64,000 nucleotides of DNA from Rubrobacter xylanophilus DSM 9941 (GTDB lineage: Bacteria > Actinomycetota > Rubrobacteria > Rubrobacterales > Rubrobacteraceae). The stretch is from contig NC_008148.1 in the NCBI RefSeq assembly GCF_000014185.1, positions 310,001-374,000 on the forward strand. The letters run 5' to 3'. The translations under genes and the position numbers were made by a program. The notes under the pieces were generated by a model. That model did not search any database. It was not told where the DNA came from and was given only the letters and a program-made list of their open reading frames with translations. Shown piece by piece: positions 18,980-31,334 of the stretch (within the stretch, counting starts at the first letter, position 1; every line of letters starts with the position of its first letter).

Positions 18980-20746
18980 CTACGAGCCCAGGTGCTCGTC
19001 GAGGAAGGCCGCTATGCGGGGGTAGGCGTCGAGGCGGTTCTTGAGCTTGGCGAGGCCGTGGCCCTCGTCCTCGTAGAGGAGGTACTCGACCGCGCCGCCG
19101 CTTCTCCGCACGCGCTCGACGATCCGCTCGGCCTCCCCGACCGGGACGCGCGGGTCGTTCTTGCCGTGGATCACCATGAGCGGCGCCCTTATCCGCTCGG
19201 TCTTGTGGATGGGGCTTATGGACTCGAGGAACTCGCGGTCCCTCTCGAGCGAGCCGTACTCGGCCTCGCGCAGCGCCCGGCGGTAGCTGCCCGTGTTCTC
19301 GAGGAAGGTGACGAGGTTGGCGATCCCCACGATGTCCACCCCCGCGCTCCAGAGGTCCGGGTACTCGGTGAGCGCGGCGAGCACCATGAAGCCGCCGTAG
19401 GAGCCGCCCATGACGGCTATCTTCTCGTGCCCGTTCTCGCGCAGCCAGAGGGCGGCGTGCGCCAGATCCTTCACCGCGTCCATGCGCCTCCTCACGTCGT
19501 CGAGGCGGGCGTAGGTCTTGCCGTAGCCGGTCGAGCCGCGGACGTTGGGCGCGAAGACGGCGTAGCCGCGGTGGACGAGGTACTGGGTCACGGGGTCGAA
19601 GTCCGGGCGCTCCTGCGCCTCGGGCCCGCCGTGGACGTCCACGACCACGGGGGCGTTCCCGGCCTCCGGCTCGTAGAGGAGGGCCGGTATCTTCCTCCCG
19701 TCGAAGGTGGGGTAGCGCACGAGGCGCGGCCGCCGGAAGGTGCTGCGCGGGATGCCGGCGGTCGTGGAGCGGGTGAGGCGCCGCGCCTCGCCGTCGGGCA
19801 GCTCCAGCACCCAGATATCCGGGTTGCGGTCGGGTCCGGTGAGGGTGAGGGCGAGCCGCCTCGAGTCCGGCGAGAAGGCGAGGCCGCCGAAGACCCCCTG
19901 CGGCGGCTGCGGGTCGGGCATCCTGCGGCCCTCCCCGGTGAACAGCATGAGGTCCGAGTACCCCTCGACGTTGCGGGTGGCGGCGAGGTAGCGGCCGTCG
20001 CGCGAGAGCTCCACGCCCTCCACGTCGTGGTCGTCGGGGGTGAGGTATTCGACCTCCAGCGTCGAGAGGTCGAGCCGCGCGAGCCTGAGGAAGTCCCCGT
20101 CGCGGTCGGTGGCGAGGTAGAGGCTCCTGCCGTCCGGCGTGATGCGCGCGGAGTGAAAGCGGGCCTCCCCCTCGTGCGGGGTCAGGAGGGTCGCCTCGCC
20201 GCTCTCGAGGTCCAGCAGGAAGAGGTCGCCGTCCATGTTGGAGCGGTGGCGGGAGACGACGAGGGAGGAGCCGTCGGGCGACCAGCACGCGACGGCGTGG
20301 TAGCCGGAGACCTCCCAGACGGGCTCGGGCTCGCCGTCGAGGCTCTGCACGTAGACGTCGAAGTCCGTCCCGTTGCGGCGGGTGGCGGTGTAGGCGATGC
20401 GGCCCCCGTCCGGCGAGAACGCCCCGAAGTGGTGTATGGCGTCCGGGCGCCCCGTCAGATCCCGCTCAACCCCGGTGCGCCGGTCGAGCACGAAGAGCTG
20501 CATCCGCTCGTTGCCCCCGGCGTCCATGGAGTAGACGAGCCTCTCCGCCGCCGGGGAGTACTCCGCCTGCGCCACCCGCTCCTCGTGAAAGGTGAGCTGC
20601 TCCGGCCAGCCCCCCTCCGCCGCCACCTCCCACGCCTGCGGCACCCCGGTGATGCTCGTTATGAACGTTACCCGCCGGCCGTCCGGAGACCACCCGGCCC
20701 CGTAAGCCCCCCGGATCTTCAGAAACCGACCAAAGCCGTACGACAT
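18980..20746 (-). CDS. S9 family prolyl oligopeptidase / acylaminoacyl-type peptidase
   Basis: This is a 588-residue serine peptidase. Residues 1-320 form a WD40-like beta propeller with repeated PD40 units (AGWSPDGRRVTF, GAFSPDGGRIAYT, VACWSPDGSSLVV, LAFSPDSRRLALT). The C-terminal alpha/beta hydrolase domain has the nucleophile Ser449 in MGGSYGGFM, the aspartate in GKNDPRVPV and the histidine in DEGHGLAKL, plus the oxyanion region VDVHGGPE. It lacks a signal peptide, so it is cytosolic and cleaves short peptides admitted through the propeller. The ATG has AGGAGGGAGG close upstream. It is divergent from the RlpA-like gene across 187 bp. Confidence 0.9.
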   Translation of the reverse strand: MSYGFGRFLKIRGAYGAGWSPDGRRVTFITSITGVPQAWEVAAEGGWPEQLTFHEERVAQAEYSPAAERLVYSMDAGGNERMQLFVLDRRTGVERDLTGRPDAIHHFGAFSPDGGRIAYTATRRNGTDFDVYVQSLDGEPEPVWEVSGYHAVACWSPDGSSLVVSRHRSNMDGDLFLLDLESGEATLLTPHEGEARFHSARITPDGRSLYLATDRDGDFLRLARLDLSTLEVEYLTPDDHDVEGVELSRDGRYLAATRNVEGYSDLMLFTGEGRRMPDPQPPQGVFGGLAFSPDSRRLALTLTGPDRNPDIWVLELPDGEARRLTRSTTAGIPRSTFRRPRLVRYPTFDGRKIPALLYEPEAGNAPVVVDVHGGPEAQERPDFDPVTQYLVHRGYAVFAPNVRGSTGYGKTYARLDDVRRRMDAVKDLAHAALWLRENGHEKIAVMGGSYGGFMVLAALTEYPDLWSAGVDIVGIANLVTFLENTGSYRRALREAEYGSLERDREFLESISPIHKTERIRAPLMVIHGKNDPRVPVGEAERIVERVRRSGGAVEYLLYEDEGHGLAKLKNRLDAYPRIAAFLDEHLGS

Positions 20747-20819
20747 GACCTCCCTCCTGTGCTCCCGAAACCCGCATTAAAACACACGAAACCCCATCCC
20801 CCCGCCCCCCGCGCGGCCC

Positions 20820-20833
20820 GTGAACCCATTCAC
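20820..20833. promoter_or_regulatory. Inverted repeat in the S9 peptidase/RlpA divergent intergenic region
   Basis: GTGAA-CCCA-TTCAC is a 5-bp-arm dyad lying about 30 bp upstream of the RlpA-gene -35 box. The rest of 20747-20933 holds the two divergent promoters and no gene. The function is unknown; it may bind a regulator of either side. Confidence 0.3.
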
Positions 20834-20863
20834 CACAGCGTATATGCAACAACTTGTGCCCGC

Positions 20864-20904
20864 TTGACACCGCTTGTGGCCGTGTTAGGGTCTCGCGCCT
20901 GTGT
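20864..20904 (+). promoter_or_regulatory. Extended promoter of the RlpA-like gene, twin of the one at 35880
   Basis: TTGACA (20864-20869), a 16-bp spacer and the extended -10 TGTTAGGGT (TAGGGT at 20886-20891) are followed by CGCGCCTGTGT. The same blocks, GCTTGACACC, GGCC, TGTTAGGGT and GCGCCyGTGT, recur at 35880-35919 in front of another small exported protein. Confidence 0.75.
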
Positions 20905-20933
20905 AGTGAAAGCGACTTTGGAGGGGGACTCTC

Positions 20934-21299
20934 TTGAGGTCTTTGCTCAAAGTCTTCGTGTTGGCCGGCGCGCTGGCGGTGGCGGTGGCCTTCGCCGGCG
21001 AGGAGGCCCAGGCGGAGCCCGTGGTGGCGAGCTGGTACGGGCCCGGGTTTGAGGGGGCGCTCACGGCGAGCGGCGAGCCGTTCAACCCCTACGCCTACAC
21101 GGCGGCGCACCCGTACCTGCCCTTCGGGACCCAGCTCGAGGTCTGCTACCAGGGCTGCGTGACGGTCACCGTCAACGACCGGGGGCCGTTCGTGGCGGGC
21201 CGGGGGCTCGACCTCTCGCAGGCGGCCGCCGAGGCCATCGGCCTCACCTACGTCGGCTCCGACGTGGTCGACATGCGGGTGGTCAGCTACCCGTACTAA
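20934..21299 (+). CDS. Small exported RlpA-like double-psi beta-barrel protein
   Basis: This is a 121-residue protein with a Sec signal peptide (residues 1-28, cleavage after AQA). A single RlpA-like/DPBB domain follows: VVASWYGPGFEGALTASGE, the LPFGTQLEVCYQGCVTVTVNDRGPF strand pair, and LDLSQAAAEAIGL. The GTTVTVTVNDRGPF-type segment and conserved aspartate match RlpA lytic transglycosylases and expansin-like domains, so it probably acts on peptidoglycan. Two cysteines (CYQGC) could form a small disulfide. The TTG start is supported by GGAGGGGG seven bases upstream and by the signal peptide reading from there. It stands alone between a strong promoter and a strong terminator. Confidence 0.85.
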   Translation: MRSLLKVFVLAGALAVAVAFAGEEAQAEPVVASWYGPGFEGALTASGEPFNPYAYTAAHPYLPFGTQLEVCYQGCVTVTVNDRGPFVAGRGLDLSQAAAEAIGLTYVGSDVVDMRVVSYPY

Positions 21300-21325
21300 G
21301 AAGGCCTTTCTCGGGGCCTCTGTGC

Positions 21326-21365
21326 CGGGCGCGGCTCCCCCCTCTCGGGAGCCGCGCCCGCTTTT
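21326..21365 (+). terminator. Intrinsic terminator after the RlpA-like gene
   Basis: The 14-bp perfect GC stem (21326-21339 with 21347-21360) has a 7-base loop and is followed by CTTTTA. Confidence 0.88.
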
Positions 21366-21628
21366 ATAGTAGCCGGGCTTCGGGACCTGCTCGAAGGCCT
21401 CCCGCCCGGCCCCGCACTCGGGGCATCTTTTTTCGGGCGGCTCGCCCTCTCTGTGGTAGCCGCAGGCCATGCAGGCCCGGAGGAGGGGCTCCCGTTCTCT
21501 GCCGCTGTCGCGTTCTCCTTCCCCAGCCCTCATCTATCCCCGGCGCGCGGGGAGTTTGAAACCCGCGGATATATCGGTATCCTAGCCGGGCTACGGGAGC
21601 ACTTTGCGAGAGCGACGGAGGCCCGGAG
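21366..21628. other. Intergenic region before glgE, no clear gene
   Basis: About 260 bp separate the RlpA terminator from glgE. On the minus strand 21364-21560 there is an open stretch with two CxxC-like pairs, reading CMACGYHREGEPPEKRCPEC, which resembles a short rubredoxin/zinc-ribbon peptide of about 50 residues. This would be a plausible small gene, starting near 21533 and ending at TAA/TAG near 21366, but I see no firm start and keep it tentative. The promoter for the glgE operon should lie in 21530-21615, where GATATATCGGTATCCTAG is notably AT-rich for this genome. Confidence 0.35.
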
Positions 21629-23569
21629 GTGCCCAGACCCAGACCCCCGATCATCATAGAGGACGTCTACCCGGAGCTGGACTGCGGCCGCTACCCCATC
21701 AAGCGGGAGGTCGGCGACCGGCTGGAGGTGTGGGCCGACATCTTCAAGGACGGGCACGATGCCGTCTCGGCGGTCGTCCGGTACCGGGAGAGGGGGGCGC
21801 GCCGCTGGTCCGAGGTGCCCATGCGCCACCACGAGAACGACCGCTGGACCGCGAGCTTCCCGCTCACCAGGAACACGCGCTACCAGTACACCATCGAGGC
21901 CTGGCCGGACGAGTTCGAGACCTGGCGCTCCGAGGTGGGGAAGAAGCTCGAGGCCGGGCAGCGGGTGGAGGTGGAGCTGCTGGAGGGGCGCGAGATCCTC
22001 GAGCGGGCCTACTCGCGCTCGAAGGACGGGCGCCTCCGGCAGACGCTCGACGCCTTCGACGCCGCCGGGTACGAGGGGCGGCTCGCGCTGCTGCGCTCCG
22101 AGGAGGTGCGCGGGCTGATGCGCGAGCACCCCGACCGCTCGCTCGCGACCGCCTACGGCAAGACCCTCGAGGTGGTGGTGGACCGGGTGCGGGCCCGCTA
22201 CGGGGCCTGGTACGAGATGTTCCCCCGCTCGCAGGGGAGCGTCCCGGGCAGGAGCGCCACCTTCCGGGAGGCCGAGGGGCGGCTGGACGAGCTCTCGTGG
22301 ATGGGCTTCGACGTGGTGTACCTCACGCCCATCCACCCCATCGGGAAGACCAACCGCAAGGGGCGCAACAACGCCCTCGTGGCCGGGCCCGGCGACCCGG
22401 GCAGCCCCTACGCCATCGGGAGCGAGGAGGGCGGGCACAAGGCCGTCCACCCCGAGCTCGGGACGCTGGAGGACTTCCGGCGCTTCGTTGCGGCCGCCCG
22501 CGAGCGCGGGATGGAGGTCGCGCTCGACCTCGCCCTGCAGTGCTCGCCCGACCACCCCTACCTCAGGGAGCACCCCGGGTGGTTCAGGCGGCGGCCCGAC
22601 GGCACCATAAAGTACGCCGAGAACCCGCCCAAAAAGTACGAGGACATCGTCAACGTGGACTTCTACTGCGAGGAGTGGGAGGCTCTCTGGCGGGAGTGGC
22701 TGGAGGTCATCCTGTTCTGGGTGGGGCAGGGCGTCAGGATCTTCCGGGTGGACAACCCGCACACCAAGCCCTTCCCCTTCTGGGAGTGGGTGATAGGGGA
22801 GGTGCAGCGGGAGCACCCCGACGTCATCTTCCTCTCCGAGGCCTTCACCCGGCCCAAGGTGATGCGCGCTCTGGCCAAGCTCGGCTTCACCCAGTCCTAC
22901 ACCTACTTCACCTGGCGCAACACCAAGCAGGAGCTCACCGAGTACCTCACCGAGCTCACCATGGACTGGCCCAAGGAGTACATGCGCCCCAACTTCTTCG
23001 CCAACACCCACGACATCCTCCCGCACATCCTGCAGTTCGGGGGGCGGCCCGCCTTCATGATGCGGCTGGTGCTCGCGGCCACCCTCTCCCCCAGCTACGG
23101 CATCTACAGCGGGTACGAGCTGTGCGAGAACACCCCGCGCGGGGAGCGGGGCACCACCGTCTACTACCAGGACTCCGAGGTCTACGAGTACAAGGTCTGG
23201 GACTGGGACAGGCCCGGGAACATAAAGGGCTACATCCGGAGGGTGAACGAGATCCGGCGCGAGAACCCCGCGCTGCAGGAGCTGACCAACCTCTCCTTCC
23301 TCCCCGCCCCGGACGACAACATCATCTTCTACGGCAAGAGGAGCGGGGAGAACGCCGTCTTCGTGGCGGTCAACCTGGACCCGCACAACCCCCACGACAC
23401 CCACGTGCAGTTCCCGCTGTGGGAGCTCGGCATCGGGGAGGAGGAGCCCTACGTGGTCGAGGAGCTCATCACCCGCCGCGAGATCCCGGCCCGCGGCAGC
23501 TGGTTCTGGGTGCGGCTCGACCCCCACCAGAACCCGGCCGAGATCTTCCGCCTCAGGAGGGCGGGATGA
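21629..23569 (+). CDS. glgE: Alpha-1,4-glucan:maltose-1-phosphate maltosyltransferase GlgE
   Basis: This is a 646-residue GH13_3 enzyme that adds maltosyl units from alpha-maltose-1-phosphate to the non-reducing end of alpha-1,4-glucan. The N-terminal helical/beta domains (1-190) start [20 protein letters not shown]. The catalytic barrel has [18 protein letters not shown], the nucleophile Asp in [11 protein letters not shown], the acid Glu in FLSEAFTRP and [10 protein letters not shown]. The C-terminal beta domain ends with [15 protein letters not shown]. The GTG start has GGAG eight bases upstream. It is the first gene of a six-gene operon, and its stop overlaps the treS start (ATGA). Its substrate is made by the kinase half of the next gene. 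Confidence 0.95.
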   Translation: MPRPRPPIIIEDVYPELDCGRYPIKREVGDRLEVWADIFKDGHDAVSAVVRYRERGARRWSEVPMRHHENDRWTASFPLTRNTRYQYTIEAWPDEFETWRSEVGKKLEAGQRVEVELLEGREILERAYSRSKDGRLRQTLDAFDAAGYEGRLALLRSEEVRGLMREHPDRSLATAYGKTLEVVVDRVRARYGAWYEMFPRSQGSVPGRSATFREAEGRLDELSWMGFDVVYLTPIHPIGKTNRKGRNNALVAGPGDPGSPYAIGSEEGGHKAVHPELGTLEDFRRFVAAARERGMEVALDLALQCSPDHPYLREHPGWFRRRPDGTIKYAENPPKKYEDIVNVDFYCEEWEALWREWLEVILFWVGQGVRIFRVDNPHTKPFPFWEWVIGEVQREHPDVIFLSEAFTRPKVMRALAKLGFTQSYTYFTWRNTKQELTEYLTELTMDWPKEYMRPNFFANTHDILPHILQFGGRPAFMMRLVLAATLSPSYGIYSGYELCENTPRGERGTTVYYQDSEVYEYKVWDWDRPGNIKGYIRRVNEIRRENPALQELTNLSFLPAPDDNIIFYGKRSGENAVFVAVNLDPHNPHDTHVQFPLWELGIGEEEPYVVEELITRREIPARGSWFWVRLDPHQNPAEIFRLRRAG

Positions 23570-26500
23570 CCCAGACGGCCCGCAGGGGGGCGGCGCGCCG
23601 GGAGGAGGCCTACCGGGAGGACCCGCTCTGGTACAAGGACGCCATCATCTACCAGCTGCACGTAAAGGCCTTCTTCGACTCGGACAACGACGGCATCGGG
23701 GACTTCAGGGGCCTGACGCAGCGGCTGGAGTACATAAAAGACCTCGGGGTCAACGCCATCTGGCTCATGCCCTTCTACCCCTCCCCGATGCGCGACGACG
23801 GCTACGACATCTCCGAGTACAAGAACGTCCACCCCGAGTACGGCACCCGCCGCGACTTCCGCAACTTCGTGCGCCGGGCGCACGCCCTGGGCCTCAAGGT
23901 CATAACCGAGCTGGTCATAAACCACACCTCCGATGCGCACCCCTGGTTCCAGCGGGCCAGAAAGGCGCCCAGGAACTCCGTCTGGCGCAACTTCTACGTC
24001 TGGAGCGACACCGACAAGAAGTACGCCGACGCCCGGATCATCTTCACCGACACCGAGACCTCCAACTGGACCTGGGACCCGGTCGCCCAGCAGTACTACT
24101 GGCACCGGTTCTTCAGCCACCAGCCGGACCTCAACCACGACAACCCCCGGGTCTTCGACGCCATCATGCGGGTGATGCGCTTCTGGCTGGACGCCGGGGT
24201 GGACGGGCTGAGGCTGGACGCCATCCCCTACCTCATAGAGCGCGAGGGGACCGACTGCGAGAACCTCCCGGAGACCCACGAGATCCTCAGGCGGATGAGG
24301 GCCGAGCTGGACGCCCGCTACCAGAACAGGATCTTCCTGGCCGAGGCCAACCAGTGGCCGGAGGACGTGCTGCCGTACTTCGGGAAGGGCGACGAGTGCC
24401 ACATGGCCTTCCACTTCCCCCTGATGCCCAGGATCTACATGGCCGTGGCGCAGGAGGACCGGCACCCCATCGTGGAGATCATGCAGCAGACCCCGGAGAT
24501 CCCCGAGGTCTGCCAGTGGGCCATCTTCCTCAGAAACCACGACGAGCTGACGCTGGAGATGGTCACCGACCGCGAGCGGGACTACATGTACCAGACCTAC
24601 GCCGCCGACCCCCGCGCCCGGATAAACCTGGGCATCCGGCGCCGGCTCGCCCCCCTCATGGAGAACGACCGGGCCCGCATAGAGCTGCTCAACAGCCTGC
24701 TCATGAGCATGCCCGGCACCCCCATCATCTACTACGGGGACGAGATCGGGATGGGGGACAACGTCTTCCTCGGGGACCGCAACGCGGTGCGCACGCCCAT
24801 GCAGTGGACCTCCGACCGCAACGCGGGCTTCTCCCGGGCCGACCCCCACAGCCTCTACCTGCCCCCGATCATGGACCCGGTCTACGGCTACGAGGCCCTC
24901 AACGTGGAGGCCCAGAGCCGCAGCCCGGGCTCGCTGCTGAACTGGATGAAGCGGATCATCGCGGTGCGCAAGGCCCACAAGGCCTTCGGGCGGGGGACGC
25001 TGGAGTTCTTGCACCCCGGCAACCGGAAGGTGCTGGCCTATTTGCGGGAGTACGGGGACGAGACGATCCTCTGCGTGGCCAACCTCTCCCGCTCCGCCCA
25101 GCCGGTGGAGCTGGACCTCTCCCGGTTCAGCGGGCGGGTGCCGGTCGAGATGATCGGGGGGAGCAGCTTCCCGCCCATCGGCTCGCTGCCGTACTTCCTC
25201 ACCCTCCCCGGGCACAGCTTCTACTGGTTCAACCTCACCACCGAGGCCGAGGCCCCGAGCTGGCACCAGGAGAGCCCCCGCTTCTTCGAGCCGCCGGTGG
25301 TGGTGCTGCCCGCCGGCCGCCAGACGGCCCGGGACATCCGCCGGCTGCCGCTGCGCCTGCAGCACCGCCAGGTGGCGCAGCTGGAGCAGGAGGCGCTGCC
25401 GGCCTTCCTGAGCGTCCGGCGGTGGTTCGCGGCGAAGGGCAGCGAGATAGAGCGGGTGAGCCTCCTCGCCCGGGCGGAGTTCGGCCCGGACCGCCTGCTG
25501 GCGCTGCTGCGGGTGGGGGCCGGGGGCGCCGAACACACCTACTTCCTGCCGCTCGCCGCCGCCTGGGAGGACGAGGACGGCGAGCGGGTCTCGGGCCTCA
25601 TGCCGCACGCCCTGGCCAAGATCCGGCGCCGCTACCGGGTCGGCGTCCTCTTCGACGCGCTCGCGGACGAGGGCTTCTGCCGGGAGGTGGTCGCCGCGAT
25701 GGCCGGGGGGCGGGAGCTGGAGATGGGGGAGGGGCGGGTGCGCTTCTACGCCACCGGCGCCCTCGAGGAGCTGCTGGCGGGGGAGCCGGTGGGGGAGCTC
25801 GCGGTCCGGCGGGCCTCGGTGGAGCAGAGCAACACCTCGGTGATCCTGGGCGAGCGGCTGGTGCTGAAGGCCTACCGCCGGCTGCAGCCGGGCGTCAACC
25901 CGGAGCTGGAGATCGGGCGCTACCTCACCGAGGTGCGGCGCTTCCCGAACACCCCGCCGCTCGCGGGGGCCGTGGAGTACGAGGACCCGCGCTCGGGGAC
26001 GGTCTCCCTGGCCCTCCTGCAGGGCTTCGTCCCCAGCCAGGGCGACGGCTGGTCCTACGTGCTGGGCTACCTGGACCGCTACCTGGAGCGGCGCCTGCTC
26101 TCCGCCTCCTGGAGCCCGGAGGAGGAGGGCCCGGCGGAGCCCCCCGGGCAGGAGGGTCAGGAGGCCGACGAGGGCTTTTTCATGGAGCTGATGCGGACCC
26201 TCGGGGTGCGCACCGGCGAGCTGCACGCTGCCCTGGCCGCCCCCACCGACGACCCCTCCTTCTCCCCCGAGCCCGCCCCGCCCGCGGAGGTCTCCCGCTG
26301 GGTCGAGGCCGTGCTGGACGACCTGCGGCTCACCCTGAGCCTCCTGGAGCGCCGCCGGTCCGGGCTGCCAGAGGAGGTGCGCCCCGAGGTGGACCGCCTG
26401 CTCCGGATGGAGGCCCGGGCCTTCGACCGGCTGGAGGCGATCTCCGCCCGGGGGATACGGGCCGTGAAGACCCGCCACCACGGGGACTACCACCTCGGGC

Positions 26501-26931
26501 AGGTGCTCGTCGCCGGGAACGACTTCCAGATCATAGACTTCGAGGGCGAGCCCGCCCGCACCCTGGAGGAGCGCCGCCGCAAGCACTCCCCTCTGCGCGA
26601 CGTGGCCGGCATGCTCCGCTCCTTCGACTACGCCGCCCAGACCGCCCTGATGAACCTGGGGGCCGACCGGGCCGTCGGGGAGGACCCGGAGCCCGTGGTG
26701 CGCCGCTGGGAGCGGAGCGTGCGGGAGGCCTTCCTCGGGGGCTACGCCGAGGGCGTGCGGGGCGCCGGGGTCCTCCCGGGGGAGGGCGAGGAGGCCGCCG
26801 CCCTCGTCGAGCTTTTCGCCCTGGAGAAGGCGCTCTACGAGATCCGCTACGAGCTGGACAACCGCCCGGACTGGATCGGGATACCGGTCCGGGGCGTCCT
26901 GGACCTTCTGACGAGGGAGGAGAGCCCGTGA
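23566..26931 (+). CDS. treS: Trehalose synthase-maltokinase fusion (TreS-Mak/Pep2)
   Basis: This is a two-enzyme protein of 1121 residues. Residues 1-560 are TreS (GH13_16), which interconverts trehalose and maltose: [19 protein letters not shown], the nucleophile in [12 protein letters not shown], the acid in [23 protein letters not shown] and [11 protein letters not shown]. After a linker (about 560-640), the C-terminal half is maltokinase, an aminoglycoside-phosphotransferase-like fold with [24 protein letters not shown], the catalytic loop [11 protein letters not shown] and the metal site [10 protein letters not shown]. It phosphorylates maltose to maltose-1-phosphate for GlgE. Fusion channels trehalose-derived maltose into glucan. 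The ATG overlaps the glgE stop, and the stop overlaps the glgB GTG (GTGA). Confidence 0.95.
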   Translation: MTQTARRGAARREEAYREDPLWYKDAIIYQLHVKAFFDSDNDGIGDFRGLTQRLEYIKDLGVNAIWLMPFYPSPMRDDGYDISEYKNVHPEYGTRRDFRNFVRRAHALGLKVITELVINHTSDAHPWFQRARKAPRNSVWRNFYVWSDTDKKYADARIIFTDTETSNWTWDPVAQQYYWHRFFSHQPDLNHDNPRVFDAIMRVMRFWLDAGVDGLRLDAIPYLIEREGTDCENLPETHEILRRMRAELDARYQNRIFLAEANQWPEDVLPYFGKGDECHMAFHFPLMPRIYMAVAQEDRHPIVEIMQQTPEIPEVCQWAIFLRNHDELTLEMVTDRERDYMYQTYAADPRARINLGIRRRLAPLMENDRARIELLNSLLMSMPGTPIIYYGDEIGMGDNVFLGDRNAVRTPMQWTSDRNAGFSRADPHSLYLPPIMDPVYGYEALNVEAQSRSPGSLLNWMKRIIAVRKAHKAFGRGTLEFLHPGNRKVLAYLREYGDETILCVANLSRSAQPVELDLSRFSGRVPVEMIGGSSFPPIGSLPYFLTLPGHSFYWFNLTTEAEAPSWHQESPRFFEPPVVVLPAGRQTARDIRRLPLRLQHRQVAQLEQEALPAFLSVRRWFAAKGSEIERVSLLARAEFGPDRLLALLRVGAGGAEHTYFLPLAAAWEDEDGERVSGLMPHALAKIRRRYRVGVLFDALADEGFCREVVAAMAGGRELEMGEGRVRFYATGALEELLAGEPVGELAVRRASVEQSNTSVILGERLVLKAYRRLQPGVNPELEIGRYLTEVRRFPNTPPLAGAVEYEDPRSGTVSLALLQGFVPSQGDGWSYVLGYLDRYLERRLLSASWSPEEEGPAEPPGQEGQEADEGFFMELMRTLGVRTGELHAALAAPTDDPSFSPEPAPPAEVSRWVEAVLDDLRLTLSLLERRRSGLPEEVRPEVDRLLRMEARAFDRLEAISARGIRAVKTRHHGDYHLGQVLVAGNDFQIIDFEGEPARTLEERRRKHSPLRDVAGMLRSFDYAAQTALMNLGADRAVGEDPEPVVRRWERSVREAFLGGYAEGVRGAGVLPGEGEEAAALVELFALEKALYEIRYELDNRPDWIGIPVRGVLDLLTREESP

Positions 26932-29096
26932 GACGCGAAGAGGCCATCCGCGCCGTGGTCGCCGGCGACCACCCCGACCCCTTCTCCTTTCTGGGGCCGC
27001 ACGAGGAGGCGGGCCGGCGGGTGGTGAGGACCTTCCTGCCCGGCGCGGCGCGGGTGCGGGTGCTCTCCGCCGCCGGCCGGCCGCTGGGAGAGCTGGAGCG
27101 CGTCCACCCGGAGGGGTTCTTCTCCGGCCCCCTCTCCGGCAACGGCCGCTACCGGCTGCGGGTCCTCTGGGAGGGCGGGGGGGAGGACGAGCTCGAGGAC
27201 CCCTACCGGTTCCCGCCCGTCCTCAGCGACTACGACCTCTACCTCTTCGGCGAGGGGAACAACCACCGCATCTACCGGCACCTCGGGGCCCACCCGGCGG
27301 AGATGGACGGCGTCTGCGGCACCGCCTTCGCCGTCTGGGCCCCCAACGCCCGCAGGGTCTCGGTCGTCGGGGACTTCAACCTCTGGGACGGCCGGCGGCA
27401 CCCCATGCGCAACCGCAACGGGGTGTGGGAGATCTTCTTGCCCGGCGTGGGGCCCGGGGCCCTCTACAAGTACGAGATAAAGGACGCGGGCGGCTCCCTG
27501 CTTCCGCTCAAGGCCGACCCCTACGGCTTCTTCGCCGAGCAGTACCCGGGCACCGCCTCCATCGTCTGGGATCTCTCCCGCCACCGGTGGGAGGACGGGG
27601 AGTGGATGGAGCGGCGGGGGAGCAGGAACGCCCCGGATGCCCCCATGGCCATCTACGAGGTTCACCTGGGCTCCTGGCGCCGCCGCCCGGACGGCTCCCA
27701 CCTCACCTACCGCGAGCTGGCCGAGGAGCTCGTCCCCTACGTCGCCGGGCTCGGCTACACCCACGTCGAGCTCCTGCCGCCCATGGAGCACCCCTTCGGA
27801 GGCTCGTGGGGCTACCAGCCCGTGGGGCTCTTCGCCCCCACCAGCCGCTTCGGGCCGCCCGAGGACTTCAAGCACCTGGTGGACGCCTTCCACCGGGCGG
27901 GCGTCGGGGTCATCGCGGACTGGGTCCCGGCCCACTTCCCCGAGGACGCCCACGGCCTCGCCCGCTTCGACGGCACCCACCTCTACGAGCACGCCGACCC
28001 CCGCAAGGGGCGCCACCCGGACTGGGGCACCCTCATCTACAACTACGGGCGCAACGAGGTGCGCAACTTCCTCATCTCCAACGCCCTCTTCTGGCTCGAC
28101 GAGTACCACATCGACGGCCTCAGGGTGGACGCCGTGGCCTCCATGCTCTACCTGGACTACTCCCGGAAGGAGGGCGAGTGGGTCCCCAACGAGCACGGGG
28201 GCAACGAGAACCTGGAGGCCATAGCCTTTCTGCGGCGGATGAACGAGGTGGTCTACGGGGAGGCGCCGGGGGCCTTCACCGTCGCCGAGGAGTCCACCGC
28301 CTGGCCGATGGTCTCCCGGCCCACCTACATGGGGGGGCTGGGCTTCGGCTACAAGTGGAACATGGGCTGGATGCACGACACCCTGCAGTACATGAAGGAG
28401 GACCCCGTCCACCGCCGGTACCACCACGACAGGATCACCTTCGGCCTCCTCTACGCCTTCAACGAGAACTTCATCCTGCCGCTCTCCCACGACGAGGTGG
28501 TGCACGGCAAGGGCTCGCTCCTGGGGAGGATGCCCGGCGACCGGTGGCAGCGCTTCGCCAACCTGCGCGCCTACTACGGCTTCATGTACGGCCACCCCGG
28601 CAAGCAGCTGCTCTTCATGGGCGGGGAGTTCGCCCAGGAGCGGGAGTGGGACAGCGGCTCCCAGCTGGACTGGCACCTGCTGGAGGGGGGCGAAAACCGG
28701 GGCGTGCGCGACCTCGTCGCCGACCTCAACGCCCTCTACCGCGCCACCCCCGCCCTGCACCAGGTGGACTTCGAGCCGGAGGGCTTCGAGTGGGTGGAGG
28801 GCGGCGACGCCGAGCAGAGCGTGGTCTCTTTTCTGCGCCGCGCCCGCAACCCGGAGGACTTCGTGCTCGTGGTCTCCAACTTCACCCCGGTCGTCCGGCA
28901 CGGCTACCGGGTCGGGGTGCCCGCCTCCGGACCCTACGCCGAGGTGCTCAACACCGACGACCCCCGCTACGGCGGCAGCGGGGTGGCAAACGGCGAGCTC
29001 GAGGCCGAGGAGGTCCCCTGGCACGGCAGGCCCTTCTCCCTCCGGCTCACCCTCCCGCCGCTGGCCACCGTCTTCCTGCGCCCCCGCCCGGTGTAG
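26928..29096 (+). CDS. glgB: 1,4-alpha-glucan branching enzyme
   Basis: This 722-residue GH13_9 enzyme makes alpha-1,6 branches. It has an N1 domain ([13 protein letters not shown]), a CBM48 domain ([22 protein letters not shown]) and the catalytic barrel: [24 protein letters not shown], the nucleophile in [17 protein letters not shown], the acid in [11 protein letters not shown] and the [14 protein letters not shown] site. A C-terminal beta domain completes it. The length is normal for an enzyme with both N-terminal beta domains. The GTG start overlaps the treS-mak stop by three bases, with GGGAGGAG upstream. Working with GlgE, it yields the branched glucan from which GlgX and TreY/TreZ can draw. 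Confidence 0.96.
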   Translation: MRREEAIRAVVAGDHPDPFSFLGPHEEAGRRVVRTFLPGAARVRVLSAAGRPLGELERVHPEGFFSGPLSGNGRYRLRVLWEGGGEDELEDPYRFPPVLSDYDLYLFGEGNNHRIYRHLGAHPAEMDGVCGTAFAVWAPNARRVSVVGDFNLWDGRRHPMRNRNGVWEIFLPGVGPGALYKYEIKDAGGSLLPLKADPYGFFAEQYPGTASIVWDLSRHRWEDGEWMERRGSRNAPDAPMAIYEVHLGSWRRRPDGSHLTYRELAEELVPYVAGLGYTHVELLPPMEHPFGGSWGYQPVGLFAPTSRFGPPEDFKHLVDAFHRAGVGVIADWVPAHFPEDAHGLARFDGTHLYEHADPRKGRHPDWGTLIYNYGRNEVRNFLISNALFWLDEYHIDGLRVDAVASMLYLDYSRKEGEWVPNEHGGNENLEAIAFLRRMNEVVYGEAPGAFTVAEESTAWPMVSRPTYMGGLGFGYKWNMGWMHDTLQYMKEDPVHRRYHHDRITFGLLYAFNENFILPLSHDEVVHGKGSLLGRMPGDRWQRFANLRAYYGFMYGHPGKQLLFMGGEFAQEREWDSGSQLDWHLLEGGENRGVRDLVADLNALYRATPALHQVDFEPEGFEWVEGGDAEQSVVSFLRRARNPEDFVLVVSNFTPVVRHGYRVGVPASGPYAEVLNTDDPRYGGSGVANGELEAEEVPWHGRPFSLRLTLPPLATVFLRPRPV

Positions 29097-29186
29097 ACTT
29101 ACCCCTCCTCTGCGGAAGAGAAGCCGCCCCGGCGCCCCCGCGGCGCCCGGGGCCTGGGACGAGAAGAGAGAAGGAGCCTGGATACC

Positions 29187-31330
<2,144 letters not shown>

Positions 31331-31334
<4 letters not shown>

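Noticed and set aside
29131-29156. Imperfect hairpin before glgX as a terminator
   Set aside because: The stem has a bulge and no T tract; noted only as possible attenuation.
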